Source of the DNA: Amoebidium appalachense
Taxonomy: Eukaryota > Ichthyosporea
DNA: 64,000 bases
Assembly (NCBI GenBank): GCA_963693365.1
Contig: CAVNZM010000008.1
Location: forward strand, 9,796,001-9,860,000
Direction: 5' to 3'
The notes under the pieces are model-generated. The model did no database searches and had not been told where the DNA came from. It saw only the letters and a program-made list of their open reading frames with translations. Shown here piece by piece: positions 40,681 through 52,561 of this stretch (the stretch's first letter is position 1; every line of letters begins with the position of its first letter). The position numbers were made by a program, and so were the translations under genes.

Positions 40681-41002
40681 ATAGCCCGTGGAGAAGGTCG
40701 ACTGATGAATGTCGATTGTCTTCAGGTGGCAAGTCTTCGGGGTCAAATGATTGGCCGTAGTCGGTTTCCCCTGAATGAAAAGAGAAGCAGTATTGATTGT
40801 CGTGTTGCAAGTCGTGTGAACGGAAGTAGACACGGTCGAGCAACGGAAGGTCTGCTCCAGGAGGGTGCCACGGTGAAGAGCCGGGGGGGGAAAGGGGAAC
40901 ATTATAGCCGAGTTCTTCCAGGAAAATGATGTCGGCGTTTCTAGCTTCCCCCCCATGCAGGCCACTAGGGCCGGCATTGTTGTCACCAAAGTGGTTAGAC
41001 AT
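40367..41002 (-). CDS. Leader ORF overlapping gag in another frame
   Basis: 211 codons from ATG 41002 (MSNHFGDNNAGPSGLHGGEA) to a stop at 40367. It overlaps the gag frame by about 310 nt past gag's ATG. Composition is protein-like (DIIFLEELGYNVPLSPPG, DLLHGLYVEVNANAS) up to about 40670 and looks random beyond. It could be the true N-terminus of Gag, joined by a frameshift or splice, or a separate small protein. No family recognised. Confidence 0.5.
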   Translation of the reverse strand: MSNHFGDNNAGPSGLHGGEARNADIIFLEELGYNVPLSPPGSSPWHPPGADLPLLDRVYFRSHDLQHDNQYCFSFHSGETDYGQSFDPEDLPPEDNRHSSVDLLHGLYVEVNANASRGTRRPHTRPNGVCKFAQQDGREPGSLVLVRSWVSPSVRAAGIFGIEVCQLYSAHGTVPFVDGTHLAPPTTTRPRECIHFQAKLRVPFRAVFPHH

Positions 41003-41076
41003 GTTAGGACCCAAACAACTAAAAACATAGTACTTGCTTGATACGAGCACACTTGCAGCACAAGAACAGCGCTGCA

Positions 41077-41092
41077 GGGGGTGTAGCTCAGC
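41077..41092 (-). promoter_or_regulatory. Candidate primer-binding site matching tRNA-Ala 5' end
   Basis: Directly after the 5' LTR the plus strand reads GGGGGTGTAGCTCAGC, the first 15-16 nt of a typical eukaryotic tRNA-Ala. No 3'-CCA complement (TGG...) is found at this boundary. See findings. Confidence 0.55.
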
Positions 41093-41704
41093 TGTTGTAT
41101 AATATGATCGTGTGTCTGTGACAAACAATATGTTTATAAATGAACGGGGTTGACTAGACCACGCTTTGCTTAGTTACGTGCTAGTCCTACTTACACCTAG
41201 TAAGCCGAGCACACTAAGTCCGCTCTGAAGCCCCCGACATGCCCTTATAACGGAGCTCGCACAGCGGCTCAGACATGCGCATCGGTATGTGCTTTTTGGC
41301 TACGAGAGCCAATCACATACGGTTCACGGTTCTGTCCCATGGCTATCACGGTTCCAATAAACCTATTGAGCCAATCGGGTGACAGTACTTGATTATCGAT
41401 GCATTCCACAGTCATACCTCACGCGGCTACTTGCATATTTTCCCATGATAAAACTATAACTTAACGCTCATGGTTCCTCTGCTACGTGTCGGTCCCATGT
41501 GGCTATTATATCTGTTTTCCCATGAATAATCCTGCAAGTTGCACGTGCACATACGTTTAACTCCATGCTCATGCGCACAAGACTGGGAGGGACATGCATA
41601 CTGGCCTACCTAAGATCAAACACAGTGGTATATATACATGTACACGTGTGCGTATATCTCAACCTGTGTACATCCATACTAGATATCCGGTATAATATAC
41701 CACA
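41093..41704 (-). repeat. 5' LTR
   Basis: 612 bp. In element sense it starts TGTGGTATATTATACCGG and ends TTATACAACA. Same length as the 3' LTR and no difference noticed. Confidence 0.95.
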
Positions 41705-42385
41705 ACCGCATGATAGTGTGCGCGCTAGAAAACAAAAAGAACAAGGTAGAACTTCGGCAGAAAAAAAAAAGAAAATGGTTAGGCGTTTAAGGAAAGACCA
41801 GAGAGTTTGGGTTTTTGCACGCATCTTTGATGGTAAAGCCAGGAACGATGATGAAAGTTGGAGTAAAGAGCAGTTTGGTGAAGAATGGGAAACGAAACAG
41901 CTCACAGGCACAACTGTGCAAGTATTAAAGAACAACCCACCTTTGCTGGGTTAGTCGGTATGGTGTTTGTAAACACCTACCTGGCCTACAATCATTTCAT
42001 AACAGACGGGGACAAGAATGCACTTTCAAACGAGCAGTGGCGCCAAAAACTTGCGGGTGAACTTGAACTTCTCAACAACCCACTTCTGCAAGCCGGCAAA
42101 CAAAGCACGCGCATACTAAAATCGCTGTCAACAAACACCACAACCGCCAAACGAAGCAACCTCTGTCACCCGGTGCTTATCGGTTCCGGCAAGCGGCCCG
42201 ACAGTCACTGTGTTATGTGCGCGCGCACGGATCAAAAGGGATGCAAGCGCAGCAGGGTGAGCTGGATGTGCAGCAGGTGCGGTGTGGCATTGTGCTACAA
42301 AAATTCAGATCGCAACTGCTACGAGCTGCACCTGGAAAAGGGGGTGCCTGTACGCCACCGCAGAACCAAAGAGCAGGAGCAGTAG
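41705..42385 (+). pseudogene. Internally deleted piggyBac-like transposase, copy 1
   Basis: After the right half of the split repeat, ATG 41775 opens MVRRLRKDQRVWVFARIFDG, a small N-terminal domain reaching FGEEWETKQLTGTTVQ. A deletion then joins it out of frame to a C-terminal transposase part (41945-42385): FAGLVGMVFVNTYLAY, NEQWRQKLAGEL, and a zinc-ribbon-like tail CVMCARTDQKGC...WMCSRCGVALC. The catalytic middle is missing. The C-terminal Cys-rich tail and the FAGLVGMVFVNTYLAY helix fit PGBD/piggyBac-type DDE transposases. The family call is moderate. Confidence 0.6.
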
Positions 42386-42405
42386 GTGTGAGAGAGAGAG
42401 GAGGT

Positions 42406-42440
<35 letters not shown>

Positions 42441-45129
42441 GGGGGGGGGGGGGACGTAAAGTTGCAGACTTTGCAGACTGCTTTGGGTTTGTGATCTCGA
42501 GCATACCTTTCGTGGGGTATAAGTTTCCTTTATTTTGTCTTTCTATTATAGAAGGGACTGGAACTAGTAGCAACAAGTGTATTCTCTAGCTAGCAGCACA
42601 TAGTGGTCTTAGCCGCTCCAGAAACACACAATGAAGGCTATTTTTTAGTTTAAATTAAAATTTAGCGGAAAAACCACGTGTTTTCTTAGAAGGTCGCCAA
42701 CTTCGATCGGATGCAAAAAACCCGACCACCTAATCTTAATTCTGAGGCAACCTACCTAACTAAGGTCCAACTTAGGGCACTTTTATCGAGAAAACCTTAG
42801 CCACACTGTCCCTGTTACCACCCGATCTACTTCTAATATTATGTTTACGACTTTTCTTCAATTTTCTGGCTAGTTAATGAGGAAAGTAAGTACAAAAGCT
42901 TTTTAAGGCCTGGTTACTATGCAACTGCGCTAGAAATAGCGCGATCGTCTAAAAATAGGTTAATTACGACAAAAGTGTCCGAATAGATCTGTGCGAATTA
43001 TCAATAGGACTGCAGAGTGAGTAGCTTTTGGCGCGCAAAAGATCATGGGTGCAACCGTTTTCCCCCAGTTTTGGGGTGTCCGACTGTCCGATCTCGGACA
43101 CCGTTTGGTTTCCGAACTAAAAGACACCTCATGATAGTTTGTGCGCTAGAAAACAAAAAGAACAAGGTAGAATTAGGGTAGAAATAGGTGAAAAGAAAAG
43201 AAAATGGTTAGGCGTCTAAAGAAACTTTGACCAGAGAGTTTGGGTTTTTGCACGCATCTTTGATGGTAAAGTCAGGAACGATGATGAACGTTGGAGTAAA
43301 GAGCAGTTTGGTGAAGAATGGGAAACGAAACAGCTCACAGGCACAACTGTGCAACGTGAAGTGTTAACCCTACTAACCCGAGTGGGCCATATATATGTTT
43401 TCAAGAGGTGCTGGTTGGGCGGAAAAGGCTCAAAAGTATGGAAAAAGCTGTGTCCAAGTATTATGTGATGACATAGAAACGTTTTCTAACAGCTTTAGCC
43501 ATGTTTATACGCCTCTTTTTATTTTTCTATAGGACCCTTTTTCTATATAACTGAGTTCCGGAAGCGTGCTTTCGGATTTTCGAAAGCCATCATGAACAAC
43601 CATGTGCGAGCGAGGGATGTGTGTGATTGGCTCAGCATGAAAGTGCGAGCTAAGAAATCGATTGGCCAAATGGTTGATTAGCAGCTCATTAGCTTTGGCG
43701 TCACTGCGGCAACGTGTGATAAGCACTAGCGCACATGTACACGCCCTTTCCACTCGCATCATGCATGCCATTTTGCGAGATCACAAAAGGCGTATGTATT
43801 GTACATGTTTTTAATACGTAAATCAGGGGCGTGCTGTATTCTGACTCTTTGTTTCGTGTTTCGTGTGTAGGGGCATGCCCCTATATCTCTACATTTCCTA
43901 AATTCTTTTTCGTGGCCTGCAAGCTGTTGATTGGGTCGCGGGAGCAGGTCTTCCACATGTAAGATGCTGATGTAGACGTCATGCCTGTACGTACGTACGC
44001 GTAGCTGGCGCGACGCTAGCGCTACGCACAACGGTAGTGTCGTGGAGCTCAATTTTATACCCTAAGTTGCTTCTATAAAGAAAATGAAGTTTAGTAAAGG
44101 TGTTTGCATTATATGTGTGGATTTCGTCCGCAACCTTCAAGGTTTGCCCAATTGCACGTGGCTTGCAACGAAATCTTATAGAGGGAAAACTATCTTGACC
44201 GAGGCATTTGCCAACGATACATAAATGGCCCAGCGCTGCAAATGAGGGAACATAGTATACGTATACCTGTGTATACCTCGTACGTAAAGTACAAAACTCT
44301 CCCGTGTCATACGTACATCCCTACGTACATGTTGCAAACGTCTACGTATACGTATATACAGTATGGATGCGCTTTGTAGGTCCGGGGCGAATCGGCCGCC
44401 CCTACCAACCGAGGCCTGGGCATGGGAACGTGTACTGAGCGAGATCAGCCTGGAGAAAGCTAGCCGTGATAATGGACAAATCCGACAAGAGACCGCCAGT
44501 TTCACGGCAGTCTAAGGCGTCTTTAGTTGCAAAATACCTCACCTATAATAGTTACATGTGGTAATGCTATAAATATTTTTATAAATTTATGTTTTTGTAT
44601 AAAAATAATGAGCAGTTTACGCTATATAATGGGACAACCACGAAAAGCAGGCAACAAACAAATTGGCCGCATTCGCGTTACGTACTCTGATGACCAATGA
44701 TATTGGCGCCTTACACGAGCACACGAACTCGCCATTGCCGAAACGGCTTCCTTCTCCGGTTGTCTGAAATCTCTGTGCTATATGAAAACCATGTTTTCTC
44801 TTTTTGGTTTTTTTTTACGGATTTACAGAAGTCCTTTGGGGTTTATAACTGTTGTTTCCGCATGACAGTAAAGTTACGTGTGCGATTGCTTCTGGATGCT
44901 CAATAGGATAGCTTCAACACTCAATAGATGGGACCTTCAAATGGACGTGAGTGCATGCATGCATTTGGCATCTTTTGTATCAGTCTTATCAGCGATGTAA
45001 AGGTGTACATTTTTGCCTCCCGTGCTCTTCAGTCACGTTATCCCAAGGCTGCGCAGCTGAAAAGACGGTTTACTTTATTTTCACCGGTGTTCCGCCAGTT
45101 TTCGGATCATTTCGCGGACTTGACCTCGC
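42386..45129. other. Spacer among transposon fragments
   Basis: Apart from copy 2 this holds a G run at 42404-42455, AT-rich DNA (42600-43000, 44500-44650) and several CGTACGTA-type palindromic patches near 43990 and 44270-44360. Short frames (43505-43771, 44176-44505) show nothing recognisable. Confidence 0.55.
43001..43380 (+). pseudogene. PiggyBac-like element, copy 2 (N-terminal part)
   Basis: Paralogue of the empty site: the left-half repeat, then the right half without any retrotransposon, then ATG 43204 MVRRLKK. A CTTT insertion breaks the frame; the remainder still parallels 41800-41920 up to GGCACAACTGTGCAA, after which it diverges. No C-terminal part follows. Confidence 0.75.
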
Positions 45130-46023
45130 TTGAGGTATACGCCTACAGGCGCATGTAGGCCGTCGCTCTGGTCAAAACAAGTTGGGATCCCATCGACAAA
45201 CTCACATGGCAAGCTCATCGCGATCTATCCCTGGAAAGAGCCGATAAAATCGACCAATCTGGATCGCTCGAAGTCTGGGAACATTTTTGTCCCATCATCG
45301 ATTGCGCTCGGATTCCTAGGGTTAAAGAACAATAAATGGTTGGTACACATAGACTACGACGGGAAAGTAGAAGAAGTACCACGGAGCGAGATTCAGCTAG
45401 TTGTGGGATGTGCTAAGGCGTACTAGTATATAGACCTTTTTATTGGGGGGACTCCGAGGGGGGAGGGGGGGGGGGAGGGGGGGCAGGGGGCTCGCCCTCT
45501 CCCTCTCCCCCCATACGTTGGCAGGATAAGGATTTCAGCATGCGTGTAGTAACGACAGCAGGAAGTACGGAAGCAGGAGCTCCCCGTATCACAAAAAACG
45601 GTACACAAGTGCCCAAGCCAAAAGCAGTGCACGAATACTTCACATATTTCAACAGTGCAGACGTACACAACAAACTCTGGCAAGGGAACAGTTCACTTGA
45701 GCAGGCATGGGCCCCCCACTACACCCTGGCACAGCACCTTTGCTGGGTTAGTTGGTATGGTGTTTGTAAACACCTACCTGGCCTACAAGCATTTCATTGC
45801 AGACGGGGACAAAAAAACACTTTCAAACGAGCAGTGGCGCGAAAAACTTGCGGGTGAACTTCTCAGCAACCCACTTCTGCAAGCCGGGGCAAACAAAGCG
45901 CTTTGGTTGAGTCTCCACGAGCAACAACAAAACACACCTATCTCCATTAAGGTGTCTCATGTTTCGTATGAATTTCACCCTTCGGCTGCTTCAGTTATCG
46001 CTAATTTCCGTGCTCGTGTTTAG
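45130..46023 (+). pseudogene. PiggyBac-like element, copy 3 (tudor-like and C-terminal parts)
   Basis: 45130-45426 reads SKSGNIFVPSSIALGFLG and KWLVHIDYDGKVEEVPRSEI. A G-rich tract interrupts. Then 45540 onward reads PKAVHEYFTYFNSADVHNKL and WAPHYTLAQHL, shifts frame near 45740, and continues FAGLVGMVFVNTYLAY and LSNEQWREKLAGELL to a stop at 46023. The block NSADVHNKL followed by a Trp-containing helix fits the end of a piggyBac-type DDE domain. Broken by at least one frameshift and the G tract. Confidence 0.6.
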
Positions 46024-46066
46024 TTCACCGACGAGAACGCCGGTCTTTTTTCGGCCCCGGGGGTAC

Positions 46067-46748
46067 TGTTATGGAACATTTACTGCTCCAAAATAAACGA
46101 TCATAGCACCAGGACGTGTGTCCGCCATTGCACGATCATGCTAATAATAGTATATTATGTAAACACGTGTGATTATCATGTGCAGATCACCAAGTGTCAC
46201 TCTTGACATGTGACACTCGCGTCCACACGGCGTCCATATCATGTTTTGGCACGCGCAGTTCAATGATCTGCGTGCGGCGGTATCCCGCCGGCAGGCGACT
46301 GCGCACGTCACTATATTGTGCATCGAATGTACATCAAGAGATTGAGGTAGACGGGCTCCGTGATTGGACTAGCAATTTAGCTGTCCAGATCAGGCTCGGG
46401 TAAGTGAGTAACGGTTGGCTGAGATCCCCAACAATTGTTGTCACACAATTCAAAGTTTGCCATGGGAGATCTGAAGGTATAAACAGCACACGCAAGCAAG
46501 ACCAGTTCACCAGTTCATCATCACTTCTTCAAGACAAGTACTTCAGCTACAGATCAAAGTGTGCTGTGCCGCTGTTACTAAGGTTGACACCTATACTGGT
46601 GCTTCATCAACCCGCTCTACCATACAACACATGTTTTTTTCCTTCTCTCTACCCTTTATTTCTAGCAAGGCTACGGCTGCGCTCTACCCCTCTGGCCGCT
46701 TATGCTATTGTAAGGGTCCTTTTGGCTGTAGCTGCCTAGCTCGCCACA
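46067..46748 (+). repeat. Probable LTR of a separate retroelement
   Basis: Begins TGTTATGGAACATTTACTG and ends near CTCGCCACA with TG...CA ends. It is followed after a few bases by a primer-site-like sequence. No partner LTR or internal coding region is in the window, so it is a truncated or near-solo LTR. Confidence 0.42.
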
Positions 46749-46756
46749 CGTGTGCT

Positions 46757-46770
46757 TGGTGCCCCGACCC
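46757..46770 (+). promoter_or_regulatory. Candidate tRNA-3'-end primer-binding site
   Basis: TGGTGCCCCGACCC is complementary to a sequence ending GGGGCACCA, as expected for priming from a tRNA 3' CCA end. It supports the LTR call just upstream. The gap of about 8 bp from the proposed LTR end is larger than usual. Confidence 0.42.
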
Positions 46771-47011
46771 TAGACGGTTGGAGCAGCCACCGACGACGGT
46801 GCCCTGAGTCTAAACACCTCGGGCTACCTAATAGTATGCACACTTACACACACCACACCACGAACCACCACATATATACATCAGCGTAAATGTCCTGCAC
46901 CACAGTTCAAAGGCCCGCAAGCGCTGTGACACCCAGACGCATCATCCTTCATTTCTGTTATCCGGAGAACCCGAGGTCGGCAGTCATACTTTTCCTAAGG
47001 TGTTGCCTCCG

Positions 47012-47057
<46 letters not shown>

Positions 47058-47154
47058 AAAAAACAACAACCCCAGTCTGTGGCACCCCTTCGTTTCTTAC
47101 GATTTGCGCTCAGTGGCAGATCTCAATGCCTGAACCTCACTAAACCGTGCCCCG

Positions 47155-47222
<68 letters not shown>

Positions 47223-48514
47223 CCCCTATTTCATTGCACACCCACAACTTTATCCTGTAGCCTCGTGAATGCTCGCTCTTTTTTTTTTTTTTTTTTTTTT
47301 ACACTCCACCAAGTAACTACACACCTCCGTGATGGCATATAGGCGGGCGGTGACACCATGTACCACCACTAGGTTTTCATCGTATGTAAGCAAAAGCGGA
47401 AGATACTCTCTTTTCATCCCTGCATCACTCAGTCTGCAGAAACTTCCTATCCTCCGACTAATGATGTCAATAGTACGTAGCTCTCAACGCGTGCTGCAGT
47501 CAGACAGCAGCAGCTAAAGCTAATCATAGTATGCATTGAAGATCTGTGCCAGGTGGCCACTTGGACGCTAGAGATGGTGCTGCTGCTGAACACATGCTAA
47601 GGAAGCTGAGCACGAGGGATGATTGAGGCTTGACATGGGACAAAAGCATCATTGCCACACATATGCACCCGAATTGACACCCCAAACATACATATTGTAG
47701 CGACATTCACACAAACCTGCCGCAGCCATGAGTCACAACCGCCTTCACGCACACCATCACACCCTCATATTGCACTTCAGCATCGTTTTCGCGGCGTATG
47801 TACACGCACATGGAAACCACCCACACACCAACACACCAGCCACACATCCACGCATATACACACACTCACCCCTCACCCACACACAGCGCCCAAACGTCGT
47901 ACGCGTGTACGCGCACACAGTGACAACTTCCTTCACGGTGCACATGTCATTACACATCATGACGCCACATGTACAGTACCGTCACGGTCACGGTGCACGG
48001 TGCACTTGATCACGTGCACCGGGCCGTGAGCGAGGCTCCCGCCGATCGCGATCGGCGATCGATCAGATCAGCTGTCGCCGGTCCGTGAGTGACCGTGACA
48101 CCTGATGACCATTATGTACAGTGTGCACGATCGATACCTGGGGCTAATAAAACCAACACAGAACATATTTATTGTAGGTTGGCGCAGGTGTTTTGAACTA
48201 TATTATTCTTCTTAGGGCCCTGTCGTTGCTATAGTATTTGTGGGTTCTGGAAGTGAGCATTGCAGAGCTAAGCCTTAGCCGAAGCATGCTAGCTTCGGCA
48301 AAATTGATGTGCATCGCCACGAGGCTGCCAAAAATGTTCGAAGGACGCTTCTATTGGTCAGAACATCAAACCAAGGAAGCCAATCACGGCACCGTATGGC
48401 GTTGGACATTTTTTGGAAAAAATTGATGGCGTAAATGGGACATGATTTACAGCTAATCAACAGGTAGATTGTTCTTGATTGATGCGCAACCAATCAAATC
48501 AAAACCATAATATC
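46771..48514. other. Spacer with C runs and short palindromes
   Basis: Contains C runs at 47012-47047 and 47156-47186 followed by A and CA runs, a T run at 47279-47300, a CA-rich stretch near 47820-47890 and the 16-bp palindrome at 48041. No gene supported. Confidence 0.6.
48041..48056. repeat. 16-bp perfect palindrome
   Basis: GCCGATCGCGATCGGC, with further GATC-rich sequence directly after it (CGATCGATCAGATCAG). Upstream is a looser inverted pair around GTGCAC near 47990-48020. Confidence 0.9.
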
Positions 48515-48522
48515 GTATGCAT

Positions 48523-50779
<2,257 letters not shown>

Positions 50780-50945
50780 GTATGCATAATTATTTAGCCT
50801 CTTAGCCCAAATCACGCTTTTTGTTATACTCAGTGTAGGATTGGCAGATAGGTGGAAAAATTGCGGGGGAGCTTCATTTACTCTCTTACAGTTCGCTATA
50901 AATCACACTATGTTGCAGTCCATACCCTTGATTGGTTTATTTGAA

Positions 50946-50993
50946 CCAATCATAGATCATTCAAGTATTCCCAGCTGGGACCTTTTATATAAA
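50946..50993 (+). promoter_or_regulatory. CCAAT and TATA motifs upstream of the 51528 gene
   Basis: CCAAT at 50946-50950 and TATATAAA at 50986-50993, 36 bp apart, about 535 bp before the ATG. The spacing between the two boxes is tight but plausible. An untranslated 5' exon may lie between here and 51528. Confidence 0.45.
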
Positions 50994-51527
50994 CCGGCCA
51001 AAATGTCCCGAAACGACTTCAAGCCTCGTTCCCACGCCTGTAATCTACATCACCGTTTTTCGTCTCACTTTCTACTTTTTTTTTTTTTTTTTTTTTTTTC
51101 TTGGTTCGGCCAGTGCAATTAATCTGGTTTCTTCTCTTTACCTCAAAACGTTTGTTATATAAGCCCGTAAGTATTACACGCAGAGTTCATCTGCACAAGC
51201 TCGTTATGATTAGCCAGATTCGGTCGTGTATCGTTGGAGTACGCTGCTGTTACAGTTTCCATTGTGACCAGGGGCGAGAGAAACGTAGTGCAGTTGGGGA
51301 GAATCTTCAGGGAAGAATAAGTTAATAATACATGAATTGCGTGAACCAGAAATACACACACGCGCGCGCAAACACCATTAGTTTGCCAGTCGACCGTCGT
51401 GTGAAGTGTATGTGTTGTTTCTTCTCGCTTGCCTGTGTAAAATTGGCAGGCTGCTACACTTCATCCAGCATTTTTTATGTGCTACACACCAGAACCAGGC
51501 TCCAGCCTGCGACAACATAAAGCACCG

Positions 51528-52561
51528 ATGCGCACTAAATTATTACTGCACATAGAGCATAAAATGCCTTCTATGAAAGTAGTAACGAGGCGTTTTCCCA
51601 GCCTGCCATCTATTCCCGAGAATGTACACACCGTTTTTAGTGACATGGAAGAGATCGAGGCAGAGGAAGGGGATGTGCGGCCAGTTGCCAGCACAGCGGA
51701 AGCCGAGGTTTTGTCAGCAAGCGAGTCTGAGGGGTCTATGGATTACGATTGCATGGTTGAGACGGCACTGGAGACCATTGCAAGCACGCTTCTGAAGCAA
51801 CACGGGTATGTATCTTTGTGAGGTTTCTGGTGTGTAGTTCTGCAAGCCGTTCATGTGGGAATGGTGTACAGTCACGCGCCTGTCCCGTGTCCGTGTATTA
51901 CTGCAGTGGATTTGTTGCACGGACAGCAGGAACTGGTTTAGTTGTTTGTTTCGAGTTTTATACCCTCGTTTCTTGTGCAAGACTCCGCTCATAGGTAGCC
52001 AAGTTAGTGAAGGATTGGTTTCTCCAGCACGGGTACTCCTGTCTGCCAAAAAAGCACGAAGGGGAGTGACTTTTGTGCTATCTTTTTTTTTTTTTTCGGT
52101 TGACATTCAAGCAGCTGAATGCTGACCTCTCCATTCCTCACAGGGGTGACACGTCTGCCTGCCTTGAGACTATTGAGGGGATTTTCAGTGTCAACTCACC
52201 CATGTCTTGGCTTCCCTGTTTGGTCTCACCGTCGATCCACGAATGCACAAACAACGAACAGAGCATCCTGTGCATCATTCGCAACTTTTGCCGGCTAAGA
52301 CATATTCTTTTGGGGAGGCAGAACGATCACAGACACCCTGAAGATTTGGACTGGGACAGAGCGAAGGAAACAATGCACACCAGTCAGCTACCACCTTGTG
52401 AGATGTACAAGTACATATATCGTTTCAACAGGCTCGCACACGCAGAAAATGTCGATGTTTCGGCGATGCAGCACATGGAACACTGTTTGCGGTTGTATTG
52501 CGCGGACGAGGACGTGAAGGATATGTACCTAACGCCGCTACCTGCATATCCTTATTTGTAA
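51528..52561 (+). CDS. Unrecognised protein, two exons
   Basis: Exons 51528-51805 and 52144-52561 give 231 aa with consistent phase (CACGG/GTATGT to CACAG/GGGTGAC). The acceptor is preceded by a T run and CTCAC. The N-terminus is basic (KMPSMKVVTRRFPSLPSIP), then an acidic segment follows (DMEEIEAEEGDV, ASESEGSMDYD). The second exon is rich in Cys and His (CLETIEGIF, MSWLPCLVSP, MYKYIYRFNRLAHAENVDV, MEHCLRLYCADEDVKDMYL) and looks helical. No signal peptide or membrane segment. I cannot name a family. The hAT-like element ends 160 bp upstream of its probable promoter. 5' exons are possible. Confidence 0.68.

Larger units (their letters stand above)
34001..41704 (-). mobile_element. Full-length Ty3/gypsy chromovirus LTR retrotransposon
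   Basis: 7,704 bp on the minus strand. Two 612-bp LTRs (41093-41704 and 34001-34612) look identical by eye and have TG...CA ends. They are flanked by a 5-bp target duplication ACCGC at 33996-34000 and 41705-41709. Order: 5' LTR, primer site, overlapping leader ORF and gag, UAG, protease, frameshift, reverse transcriptase, RNase H, integrase, chromodomain, 3' LTR. Matching LTRs and near-complete frames suggest a recent insertion. It landed inside an older repeat whose uninterrupted paralogue is at 43001-43340. Confidence 0.97.

Noticed and set aside
41077-41092. A tRNA-Ala gene
   Set aside because: Only the first 15-16 nt match; the anticodon and T arms are absent because the LTR follows directly.
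39151-41124. 657-codon gag frame starting inside the LTR boundary
   Set aside because: The part upstream of ATG 40680 overlaps a more protein-like frame and starts without an ATG; gag is called from 40680.
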